64,000 nucleotides of DNA, from NCBI GenBank assembly GCA_963808775.1, contig CAWEGR010000003.1, forward strand, positions 434,001-498,000. Direction: 5' to 3'. The stretch comes from JACVRW01 sp963808775 (lineage in GTDB: Bacteria; Actinomycetota; Thermoleophilia; Solirubrobacterales; Thermoleophilaceae). Below the pieces are notes generated by a model, which was not told the origin of the DNA, searched no databases, and saw only the letters and a list, made by a program, of their open reading frames with translations. The position numbers were made by a program, and so were the translations under genes. Shown here one piece after another: positions 1-7,306 of this stretch (positions within the stretch are counted from its first letter, which is position 1; the number at the start of each line of letters is the position of its first letter).

Positions 1-966
1 GCGCAGGTCCGCGGCGAACGACCGGAGCTCCTCGAGGCTCGCCTGGGTCTGCTTCGCCTGCGCGGCGTCGGCGCTCGCGATCATCGGGCGCACGCCGTCG
101 TACGTGAACACGAGCCCCTCGAGGATGTCCGCGATGTCGGAGAGCCGCGACGTGGCCACGAAGGCCTGCTCGCTCGCGGCGTCACCCGACACGAAGCGCG
201 AGTTCTTCCACGCCTCGAAGTACTCGGACATCGTCGGGGTCATGATCACGAGCGCCGAGAACGCGTCGGACGGCGTCGGCTCGAACTCCTGGGCGGCGGC
301 GTCGAGCTCGCCCGCGTAGCGGTCGAAGTCGCGGGTCACCCCGAGCCACGCGGCGGCGTCCGGGAGCCCCTCGCCGAACTCGACGCTGCCGTCGCCGTTC
401 ACGTCGGGCTCGGCGTTCTTCGCGGCGAGCTCCTCGCTCGTGCCGTAGAGGGCCGTCTCCGTCAGGAACATGAAGTTGCCCGGCTGCTTCAGCGTGCGGC
501 CGTCGGGCAGCTTGACGTCGAAGGGCACGGCGTTCTCGGGGTCCTCGCCCGACGAGCCGGCGTCGATGATCACGTCGTAGTCGGCGAGCGACGCGACGCC
601 GGCCACGATTCCCTCCATCTCCTCGTAGGCGGGGTTGGCCCTGCGGTAGGCCTCCTTCGAGCGGGCGAGGATCGCCTCGACCTCCGCCCGGTTCTCCTCC
701 AGCATGCGCGCGTGGTCGAAGCCCGCGGCCTTCGCGAGCGCGTAGTAGGCCTCCCCGTCCCGCGCGAGCGCCTCCGTCTGCTCCTTGAGCGCCGCGGAGT
801 GATCGGTGAGGTAGCTCTTGATCGCCCCGAGGTCCGCCTTGGAGGCCGCCGCGGTGGTCGTCGAGGCGCCATCGTCGGATTCGCTCGAGTCGTCGTCGCC
901 GCAGGCGGCGGCGAAGAGCGCGAATGCGACGGCGAACAGGGTGGCGAGACGGATCGGGAGCTTCAT
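1..966 (-). CDS. EfeO/imelysin-like iron-uptake lipoprotein (3' truncated by window edge)
   Basis: The reading frame is open from the ATG at 966 to the window edge (322 codons). The N-terminus has a lipoprotein signal (basic start, hydrophobic stretch, FAAAC with Cys22), so the protein is probably anchored outside the membrane. The visible C-terminal part contains the run YFEAWKNSRF, then FVATSRLSDI, then GLVFTYDGV, which I recognise from the EfeM/EfeO (peptidase M75, imelysin) family of periplasmic iron-binding proteins. Residues 188-199 form an EF-hand-like loop (DVNGDGSVEFGE), which is not a usual part of that family. A GGAGG ribosome site lies at 971-975. A DtxR-like palindrome just upstream suggests iron control. 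The family call rests on motif memory. Confidence 0.72.
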   Translation of the reverse strand, partial: MKLPIRLATLFAVAFALFAAACGDDDSSESDDGASTTTAAASKADLGAIKSYLTDHSAALKEQTEALARDGEAYYALAKAAGFDHARMLEENRAEVEAILARSKEAYRRANPAYEEMEGIVAGVASLADYDVIIDAGSSGEDPENAVPFDVKLPDGRTLKQPGNFMFLTETALYGTSEELAAKNAEPDVNGDGSVEFGEGLPDAAAWLGVTRDFDRYAGELDAAAQEFEPTPSDAFSALVIMTPTMSEYFEAWKNSRFVSGDAASEQAFVATSRLSDIADILEGLVFTYDGVRPMIASADAAQAKQTQASLEELRSFAADLR

Positions 967-988
967 CGGACCTCCGGGACGCGTTCAG

Positions 989-1016
989 TTAGGGATTCCT
1001 AATTAGGTATCCCTAA
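989..1016 (-). promoter_or_regulatory. 28-bp near-perfect palindrome, DtxR/IdeR-like operator
   Basis: The arms TTAGGGAT and ATCCCTAA flank the centre CCTAATTAGG, with a single mismatched pair. The site can be read as overlapping TTAGG...CCTAA half-sites, resembling the iron-box half-sites of actinobacterial DtxR/IdeR repressors. It lies 22 bp upstream of the start of the EfeO-like gene, where a repressor would block transcription. It is one of the very few AT-rich stretches in this part of the window. Confidence 0.6.
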
Positions 1017-1043
1017 GAGCAGGCGCGCGGCAGGCTACCAAGC

Positions 1044-2435
1044 TCAGCGCGGAAGTCCAAGCGGGGCGGTCGGATTTGCGAAGAACACCCGCATCAGCGC
1101 CCCTCCACCGGGCGCGTTGAGCGCCTCGACCCGGCCTCCCTGCGCCTCCACCGCCTGCCGCACGATCGCGAGCCCGAGCCCGGATCCGGACATGGCGCGC
1201 GCGTCGTCCGCGCGGTAGAAGCGCTCGAACACGTGCGCGAGGTCCTCGTCGGCGAAGCCGGGGCCATGGTCGCGCACGCTCAGCTCGCCGTCCGCCAGGG
1301 TCAGTTCGATCTCGCCGCCCGGCGGGCTCCACTTGACCGCGTTGTCCACGAGATTCGAGATCGCCCGCTGCAGCTGCTGCGGCTCGCCCCGTACGACCGT
1401 CGGCTCGGCCCTCACGGCGAAGCGCAGGCCGTTCATCGACCTGGCGCGGGCGCGCTCCGCGACCGCCTCGACGAGCTCGTCGACGCGCACGTCGTCGACC
1501 GCCTCGCCGGGCCTTCCGCCCCTGGCCAGCTCGACGATGTCCGCCACGAGCGCCGTCAGCTCGTCAAGCTCCGTGACGATGTCGGCGCGCAGAGCGTCGC
1601 GCTCCTCGGGCGGCAGCCGCTCCGCCTCGCCGAGCGTCTGGATGTTCGCTCGCAGGCTTGCGATCGGCGTGCGCAGCTCGTGGCTCGCGTCCGCCACGAG
1701 CCCGCGCTGCGACTCGACCGAGCGCTCGAGCGAGTCGAGCGTCGCGTTGAAGCTCGCGGCGAGGCGCGCCAGCTCGTCGCGCCCGCGCACCTCGATCCGC
1801 TCGGACGGGTCGGGATCGGCGGCGAGCTCCTCGGTGCGGCGCGTGAAGCGCTCGATCGGCCCGAGGGCGGTGCGCGCCACGATCGCCCCGAGGCCCGCGC
1901 CGAGCGCCACACCGGACGCGCCGACGATCAGCAGGACGAGCACGATGCGGTCGAGCTGGCGGTCGACCTCGTCGAGCGGCCGGGCCGCCTGAAGCGCCCC
2001 GCGCCCGCCCGGGAGGGCCGAGGTGAGCACCCGCAGGTGCACGCCCTCGACGGTCTCGTCGCTCAGGCTCTCGCCCTCGCCCGTGCGTGCGATCTCCCGC
2101 GCGCGGGAGTCCACCGGCAGCCGCTCCACCTCGCCGGCCGCGGACAGGACGCGGCCGCCCGGGAGCACGATCTGCAGAAAGCCCTCCGGGCCGCCGAACC
2201 GGACGTCGGGCCCGCTCGGCACGAGTCCCGGCTGTTCGCGCGGATGGCGCACGCCGTCGTCGCCCGGCGGCGGACCGCCCAGCCCCGGAAGCGCCGCCAC
2301 GCGCTCGCGCAGGGAGGAGTCGACCTCGCCGCGCAGCTCGGCGCGCACGCCGAAGTAGACGGCGAGCGCCGCGGCGGCGACGGCGAGGGCGACCGCGAGT
2401 CCCGCCGCCCCGGCTATGCGCGTGCGCAGGCTCAT
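1044..2435 (-). CDS. Two-component sensor histidine kinase
   Basis: Membrane sensor kinase of 463 residues. It starts at the ATG at 2435, which overlaps the stop of the upstream response regulator (ATGA). An N-terminal membrane helix (about residues 8-27) is followed by an extracytoplasmic sensor part of about 120 residues, a second helix (IVLVLLIVGASGVALGAG), a HAMP linker and the phosphoacceptor helix with DASHELRTPI. The ATPase domain shows the N box NLVDNAVKW, the G1 motif DHGPGF, FERFYRADDARAMSGSGLGL and the G2 loop. The order fits an EnvZ/BaeS-type kinase. Its partner is the OmpR-type regulator directly upstream. Confidence 0.93.
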   Translation of the reverse strand: MSLRTRIAGAAGLAVALAVAAAALAVYFGVRAELRGEVDSSLRERVAALPGLGGPPPGDDGVRHPREQPGLVPSGPDVRFGGPEGFLQIVLPGGRVLSAAGEVERLPVDSRAREIARTGEGESLSDETVEGVHLRVLTSALPGGRGALQAARPLDEVDRQLDRIVLVLLIVGASGVALGAGLGAIVARTALGPIERFTRRTEELAADPDPSERIEVRGRDELARLAASFNATLDSLERSVESQRGLVADASHELRTPIASLRANIQTLGEAERLPPEERDALRADIVTELDELTALVADIVELARGGRPGEAVDDVRVDELVEAVAERARARSMNGLRFAVRAEPTVVRGEPQQLQRAISNLVDNAVKWSPPGGEIELTLADGELSVRDHGPGFADEDLAHVFERFYRADDARAMSGSGLGLAIVRQAVEAQGGRVEALNAPGGGALMRVFFANPTAPLGLPR

Positions 2436-3130
2436 GACTCCGGCTCGCGCAGCACGTAGCCGACGCCCCGCACGGTGTGCAGCAGCGGGCGCGCGCCGAG
2501 CTCGTCGAGCTTGCGCCTGAGGTAGCCGACGTAGACGCGCAGCGCGTTCGACGCGGGGCCGAAGTCGTAGCCCCAGACGCGCTCGTAGATCACGGAGTGC
2601 GGCAGCACGTTGCGCGGGTTCTGGAGAAACAGCTCGAGCAGGTCGTACTCCGTGCGCGTCAGCTCCGCGAAGCGCTCCTCGACGACGACGCCGTGGCGCG
2701 CCGGATCGAGCCGCAGCTCGGCGAACTCGAGCGCGCCGCCGTCCTCGGCCGCCGCCGCTCCGGCGCCGCGCCTGAGCAGCGCGCGCAGGCGCGCCTTCAG
2801 CTCTCCCACGTCGAACGGCTTGACGAGGTAGTCGTCGGCGCCGGCGTCGAGACCGTCGATGCGGTCCTCGACGGCGTCGCGCGCCGTCAGCATCAGCACC
2901 GGGACCCGGTCGCCCGAGGCCCGCAGCGTGCGGCACACGGCGAGCCCGTCCATGCCCGGCAGGCCCACGTCGAGCACGATCGCGTCCGGCGATTCCCCGC
3001 GCGCGCCCGCGAGCGCCTCGGCGCCGTCGCTCGCGAGGGCGATCTCATAGCCCGCGAGCGACAGCGCGCGCCGCAGGGCGTCGCGCAGGGCGCGGTCGTC
3101 GTCGACGATCAGGAGCTTCACCCTGCCCAT
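2432..3130 (-). CDS. OmpR/PhoB-family response regulator
   Basis: 232 residues. The receiver domain comes first (VDDDRAL acidic pair, phosphorylated Asp in VLDVGLPG, T in MLTARDA, K in VKPFD). A winged-helix DNA-binding domain follows (LTRTEYDLLELF; SVIYERVWGYDFGP; VYVGYLRRKLDE; TVRGVGYVL). I chose the ATG at 3130 because the first beta strand (VKLLIVDDD) follows it directly; an upstream in-frame start at 3160 adds only ten basic residues. The gene is divergent from the secreted repeat protein at 3214, and direct repeats in the shared spacer look like its own binding site. Confidence 0.93.
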   Translation of the reverse strand: MGRVKLLIVDDDRALRDALRRALSLAGYEIALASDGAEALAGARGESPDAIVLDVGLPGMDGLAVCRTLRASGDRVPVLMLTARDAVEDRIDGLDAGADDYLVKPFDVGELKARLRALLRRGAGAAAAEDGGALEFAELRLDPARHGVVVEERFAELTRTEYDLLELFLQNPRNVLPHSVIYERVWGYDFGPASNALRVYVGYLRRKLDELGARPLLHTVRGVGYVLREPES

Positions 3131-3164
3131 TCTGACCGCGGCGCGCGGCCTCTTCGGCACTTCC

Positions 3165-3191
3165 TACACGGCTCTTACGCTGCTCATACAC
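3165..3191. promoter_or_regulatory. Three direct repeats with 11-bp period, candidate OmpR-type operator
   Basis: TACAC (3165), TACGC (3176) and TACAC (3187) recur exactly every 11 bp. The spacers between them share a CTC (GGCTCT, TGCTCA). OmpR/PhoB-family regulators bind head-to-tail dimers at direct repeats of this spacing. The site lies in the 83-bp gap between the response regulator and the divergent repeat-protein gene, so it could serve both. Confidence 0.55.
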
Positions 3192-3213
3192 AGGGACGCG
3201 ACTCTGCCCGAGC

Positions 3214-4065
3214 ATGAGAACTCCAAGCAAGGCCACAGCACTCGTCCTGGCGGGCGCGGTCGGACTCGCGTCCGCCGCCTATGGAATCGGCACGCAGAGC
3301 GGCGACGGCACCGCGACCGCCGCGCGTGGCGACTCGAACTCGCAGCGCGGCTTCGAGCGCGGTGCCCCGCCCGGCCTCGACGAGCTGGCGGACGCGCTCG
3401 GCGTCGAGGCGAGCGAGCTCGAGGACGCGTTCCGCGACTTCCACGACCAGGAGCACCAGGACGGCCGCACCGCGTTCGCCGAGGCGCTCGCCAAGGCGCT
3501 CGGCAAGGACGCGTCGGAGGTCAGCTCCGCCCTCGAGAAGCTCGAGGAGGCGCACAGCGCGCGCTTCGCTCAGCAGCTCGCGAACAAGCTCGGCATCGAC
3601 GTGGACAAGGTCCAGTCGGCGCTCGACGAGCTGCGCGACTCCTCGGACGGCCCCCGCCATCCGCAGGGGCTCAGCACGGAGCTCGCCGGGAAGCTCGGCG
3701 TGAGCGTCGACAAGGTCGAGGACGCGCTGTTCTCGCTGCGCCCCGGCCCGGGTGGCGACCGTCACCACGGCCGGCCCGGCCCGTCGCTGCGCGCGCTCGC
3801 GTCAGAGCTCGGCGTGACGAAGGCCGAGCTGCGCAAGGCGCTCCGCGAGGTGCGCAGCTCCTTCGCGGACGGGATGGACCAGAAGCGCAGTGAGCTCGCG
3901 CAGTTCCTCGCAGACCGCTTCGGCGTCTCCGTCGAGAAGGTCGAGGAGGCGCTGCCGGAGTTCGCCGGTCCCCCCGGCGGGCACCGCGGTCCGGGTGGCC
4001 CCGGCGGCCCGGACGGCGGCCCCGGCGGTCACGGCTTCGGCGGTCCGCCGCCGATGGGCCCCTGA
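3214..4065 (+). CDS. Secreted protein with six helical repeats and a Gly/Pro-rich tail
   Basis: 283 residues. It starts with a signal-like segment (residues 1-25) and a linker, then about six degenerate repeats of 25-35 residues built on the pattern LA..LGV...KVE.AL. Clear examples are LANKLGIDVDKVQSAL, LAGKLGVSVDKVEDAL, LASELGVTKAELRKAL and LADRFGVSVEKVEEAL. The last 40 residues are almost only Gly, Pro and His. The repeats look like helix-turn-helix hairpins. The neighbouring two-component system and the operator-like repeats suggest envelope-stress-type control. The function is unknown to me. The 3' end overlaps the convergent exporter gene by 37 bp. Confidence 0.8.
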   Translation: MRTPSKATALVLAGAVGLASAAYGIGTQSGDGTATAARGDSNSQRGFERGAPPGLDELADALGVEASELEDAFRDFHDQEHQDGRTAFAEALAKALGKDASEVSSALEKLEEAHSARFAQQLANKLGIDVDKVQSALDELRDSSDGPRHPQGLSTELAGKLGVSVDKVEDALFSLRPGPGGDRHHGRPGPSLRALASELGVTKAELRKALREVRSSFADGMDQKRSELAQFLADRFGVSVEKVEEALPEFAGPPGGHRGPGGPGGPDGGPGGHGFGGPPPMGP

Positions 4066-5468
4066 CGCCTCTGGGTCAGTAGGGACGCCAGGGCGAGAGC
4101 AACGAGGGCGAAGCCGGCGGCGCCGAGCAGCGCCGCGCGGTAGCCCTCGTTGAGGGCGACGACGCCGCCGGGCGCGGCCGCGGAAGCGGTCCGCTCGGCG
4201 GCGATCGCCGTGAGGATGGCCAGGCCGACGGCCCCGCCCACCTGCTGGGTCGTGTTGATCAGGCCGCTCGCCAGCCCGTAGTCGCGCTCCCCCACGCCGC
4301 TCACGCCCTCGATCGTCAGGGCGACGAACGCGAGCGAGAGCCCCACGCCGATCACGAGCGACGGGCCGAGCACGTCGGCGAGGAAGGAACCGTCCGCCGA
4401 GACGAACGAGAGCCAGCCGAGCCCCGCGCAGAAGAGCGCCAGCCCGCCGAGCAGGATCGGCCTCACCCCCAGCCGCCCGATCAGGCGCGCCGCCACGGTC
4501 GAGGTCGAGATCAGGACGACCGCCAGCGGGAGCTGGCTCAGCCCCGCCTCGAGCGCGTCGAAGCCGAGCACCTCCTGCATGTAGAGGGAGATGAAGAAGA
4601 ACAGGCCGAAGATCGCCGCGCCGGCCGCGAGCATCGCGGCGTTGGCGGCGCGCACGCCGCGCAGGCGGAACACGGTCAGCGGCACGAGCGGGGCGGGGGC
4701 ACGAGTCTCGATCGCGACGAAGACGGCGAGCAGCGCGAGCCCGGCGCCGACGAGGGCGAGCGTCTGCGCCGAGAGGAAGCCCGCGTCCGGAGCCTCGACG
4801 AGCCCGAGGACGAGCAGCACCAGGCCCGCGGTGACCGTGATCGCGCCCGCGGCGTCGAAGCGCCGCGGCGCGGACGGCGCGCGGGTTTCCCCGAACAGCC
4901 GCGGCGCGAGGGCCGCCGCCGCGAGCCCGATCGGCACGTTCACGAACAGCACCCACTCCCAGCCGAGCCCGCTCACGATCACGCCGCCCAGCAGGACGCC
5001 CGCCATCCCTCCGGACGCGGCCACGGCACCCCAGACGCCGAGCGCGTGGTTGCGCTCGGGGCCCTCGGGATAGAGCGTGGTGACGATCGAGAGCGCGGCG
5101 GGGGCGAGCGCGGCGGCGCCGAGCCCCTGAAGCGCGCGCGCCGCGATCAACTGCCCCGTCGAGGCCGCGAGCCCGCCGGCGAGCGAGGCGAGCGCGAACA
5201 GCACGAGCCCGGCCATGAACACGCGCCTGCGCCCGAGCAGGTCGGCGCTGCGCCCGCCGAGCAGCAGGAGACCGCCGAAGGCGAGCACGTACGCGTTGAC
5301 GACCCACGACAGCGTCTCCGTCGACGCGCCGAGATCGTCCCGGACGGAGGGCAGCGCGATGTTCATGATCGACGCGTCGAGCACGACCATGAACTGGGCG
5401 GTCGCGAGCAGCGCCAGCGCCAGCCCCCGGTGCGTCGAGAGGCGGAGGGGCTGCTCGTCCAGGGCCAT
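4029..5468 (-). CDS. MFS drug exporter, DHA2 (EmrB/QacA-like) family
   Basis: 479 residues, very hydrophobic, about fourteen membrane helices. Near the N-terminus is the DHA2 signature VVLDASIMNIALPSV, and the loop between helices 2 and 3 carries GGRSADLLGRRRVF. Helix 5 has the antiporter motif region (GGMAGVLLGGVIV). Proteins of this family expel hydrophobic drugs or biocides in exchange for protons. No TetR or MarR gene sits next to it. Its start codon is only 23 bp from the divergent DUF2461 gene. The length is normal for the family. Confidence 0.9.
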   Translation of the reverse strand: MALDEQPLRLSTHRGLALALLATAQFMVVLDASIMNIALPSVRDDLGASTETLSWVVNAYVLAFGGLLLLGGRSADLLGRRRVFMAGLVLFALASLAGGLAASTGQLIAARALQGLGAAALAPAALSIVTTLYPEGPERNHALGVWGAVAASGGMAGVLLGGVIVSGLGWEWVLFVNVPIGLAAAALAPRLFGETRAPSAPRRFDAAGAITVTAGLVLLVLGLVEAPDAGFLSAQTLALVGAGLALLAVFVAIETRAPAPLVPLTVFRLRGVRAANAAMLAAGAAIFGLFFFISLYMQEVLGFDALEAGLSQLPLAVVLISTSTVAARLIGRLGVRPILLGGLALFCAGLGWLSFVSADGSFLADVLGPSLVIGVGLSLAFVALTIEGVSGVGERDYGLASGLINTTQQVGGAVGLAILTAIAAERTASAAAPGGVVALNEGYRAALLGAAGFALVALALASLLTQRRQGPIGGGPPKP

Positions 5469-5491
5469 CGGGCGGGCTACGCTACCGCCGC

Positions 5492-6118
5492 ATGTGGCCG
5501 CCCGAGGCGATCGACTTCCTGCGCGACCTCGAGGCGAACAACGACCGCGACTGGTTCAAGGCGAACCGCGAGCGCTACGACACGTTCCTGGTCGAACCGG
5601 CCCGTGAGCTCGGCGCCCAGCTCGCGCACCTGGGCGAGCCGCGCCTGTTCCGGCCCTGGAACGACGCGCGCTTCCACATGCGCCCGCCGATCAAGGAGCA
5701 GCTCGGCATGGCGATCGGCTACGGCGGAGGCGGCGGCTACTACGTGGAGCTGTCGCTCGACGGGCTGCTGGTCGGCGTTGGCCTCTACCACCCCGCCTCG
5801 GACCAGCTCGCGCGCTACCGCGCGGCGATCGACGACGGCCGGCGCGCGGCGTCGTTCGAGCGCGCCCTGGGCGCCGCGGAGCGCGCGGGCCTCGAGCCGA
5901 TCCCGCCCTCGCTCAAGCGGGCGCCGCGCGGCTACCCGCAGGATCATCCGCGCATCGAGCGCCTGCGCATGCGCGAGCTGACCGTCTTCTCCCGGCGCGA
6001 GATCGGGCCGTGGCTGCACAGGCCCGCGGCGGACCGCCGGGTGCGTGAGCAGCTCGAGGGCGGGCGCCCGCTCGTGACGTGGTTGCGCAAGCACGTGGGC
6101 CCGAGCGGAGCGGCGTGA
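5492..6118 (+). CDS. DUF2461 family protein
   Basis: 208 residues. It opens with EAIDFLRDLEANNDRDWFKANRERY and later has FRPWNDARFH and a Gly-rich YGGGGGYYVELSLDG, all typical of DUF2461 (TIGR02453), whose biochemical role is unknown. No ribosome site is visible. A TACGCT hexamer about ten bases before the ATG suggests a leaderless transcript. The stop codon overlaps the GTG start of the glycosyltransferase, so the two are probably co-transcribed. Confidence 0.85.
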   Translation: MWPPEAIDFLRDLEANNDRDWFKANRERYDTFLVEPARELGAQLAHLGEPRLFRPWNDARFHMRPPIKEQLGMAIGYGGGGGYYVELSLDGLLVGVGLYHPASDQLARYRAAIDDGRRAASFERALGAAERAGLEPIPPSLKRAPRGYPQDHPRIERLRMRELTVFSRREIGPWLHRPAADRRVREQLEGGRPLVTWLRKHVGPSGAA

Positions 6119-6849
6119 GCGACGCGGACACCCTCGTCTTCATCCCGGCGTGGAACGAGGAGGCCTCGCTGCCCGAGGTGCTCGCCGAGGCGCGGCGCGA
6201 CCTGGCGGGGGTCGACGTGATGGTGATCGACGACGGCTCCACCGACCGCACCGCCGAGGTCGCCAAGGAGGGCGGCGCGCTCGTCTTCTCGTTTCCCGAG
6301 AACCGCGGCCTGCGCAGCGGGATCGCCGAGGGCTACCAGCGCGCGCTCGACGGCGGCTACGCGTTCTGCGGGCGCCTCGACGCCGACGGCCAGCACCCGG
6401 CCGTGGAGCTCGCGCGCATGCTCGCCCTGGTCCGCGCGGACGAGTGCGACGTGGCGATCGGGTCGCGCTTCCTGCCGGGCGCGGAGTCGCCTGAGGGCGA
6501 GCGCTACCGGCCGCCGCCCGAGCGCGTCTTCGGCACCTCGCTGCTGCGTCTCCTGATGCGCCTGCGCCTCGGACAGCCGATCTCGGACGGGACGAGCGGG
6601 CTGTACGCGGTCAACCGCTCCGCGCTCGAGCTGCTCGCCGACCCCTACGTGTGCGAGTCGCCGGAGGTGGAGGCGCTCGTGCGGATCACGGACGCGAAGC
6701 TGCGCCTGCTCGAGGTGCCGGTGCACATGCGCCAGCGCGAGCACGGGGAGTCGTCGTTCCGCGGCCGGCGCGCCGTCGGCCTGGTGGTCACGATCGGGCT
6801 CACGCTGTTTGCCGGGGAGCTGCTGCGGAGGCGCGTGAAGCGCGGCTGA
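6115..6849 (+). CDS. Glycosyltransferase family 2
   Basis: 244 residues from a GTG at 6115 that overlaps the preceding stop (GTGA). It has the GT-A fold markers: FIPAWNEEASLPEVL at the start, VIDDGSTDRT for nucleotide-sugar binding, and the metal-binding motif in RLDADGQHP. The downstream region DGTSGLYAVNR and the HMRQREHGESSF tail resemble DPM1/polyprenyl-phosphate mannosyl- or glucosyltransferases. It has no C-terminal membrane helices, so it probably acts at the inner face of the membrane. The donor and acceptor cannot be read from sequence. The end overlaps the convergent YdjM-like gene by 50 bp. Confidence 0.86.
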   Translation: MSDADTLVFIPAWNEEASLPEVLAEARRDLAGVDVMVIDDGSTDRTAEVAKEGGALVFSFPENRGLRSGIAEGYQRALDGGYAFCGRLDADGQHPAVELARMLALVRADECDVAIGSRFLPGAESPEGERYRPPPERVFGTSLLRLLMRLRLGQPISDGTSGLYAVNRSALELLADPYVCESPEVEALVRITDAKLRLLEVPVHMRQREHGESSFRGRRAVGLVVTIGLTLFAGELLRRRVKRG

Positions 6850-7300
6850 CGAGCCAGGAGCCGGCGAGCAGCGCGACGGTTCCCGCGAGCTGGGCGCGCC
6901 GGCCGAGCTGGCGCGGCGGCGCGAGCGGCCACAGCAGCGGCGTGGCGGCCGAGGCGTCGCCCGAGTCATGGAGCAGGTGCGAGGCGAGGCCGGCGAATGC
7001 CGCCCAGCCGTACAGCGGCCCGCCCGCGGCCGTGGCGACGGCCGCCGCCCCGAGGGCGGTGAACGCGTTGTGCGATCGCGGCCTCGTGGGCAGCGACAGG
7101 CTCGCCGCGAGGCGCAGCGATCGCGCCGCGACCGGGTGGTCGACGTCGATCAGCGTGCCGGCCGCCACCGCCGTCAGCACCGGCCCGGCGCCCGCCCGCG
7201 GGACGAGCGGCGCCGTCACGAGCGCGGCGATCCCCGCGTGGACGAGCGGGTCCGAGACCGCCAGAGCGCGCCGGCGCAGGGTCAGCTCGCCGCCCGCCAT
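6800..7300 (-). CDS. YdjM/DUF457-like membrane-bound putative metal-dependent hydrolase
   Basis: 166 residues with three or four hydrophobic segments. It keeps the pattern of the family: LIDVDHP after the first helices, RPRSHNAF in the middle, and SHLLHDSGDASAATPLLWPL near the C-terminus. The conserved Asp and His residues are thought to bind metal. The best-known relative is E. coli YdjM, an SOS-regulated inner-membrane protein of unclear activity. The usual THS is replaced by SHN here. It shares its strand with the downstream pyrophosphatase but ends over the glycosyltransferase. Confidence 0.65.
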   Translation of the reverse strand: MAGGELTLRRRALAVSDPLVHAGIAALVTAPLVPRAGAGPVLTAVAAGTLIDVDHPVAARSLRLAASLSLPTRPRSHNAFTALGAAAVATAAGGPLYGWAAFAGLASHLLHDSGDASAATPLLWPLAPPRQLGRRAQLAGTVALLAGSWLVSRASRASAAAPRQTA

Positions 7301-7306
7301 GGCCGC

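Noticed and set aside
1233..2459. 408-codon + strand frame opposite the histidine kinase
   Set aside because: Antisense to a well-supported kinase gene, low complexity, no recognisable start or domain.
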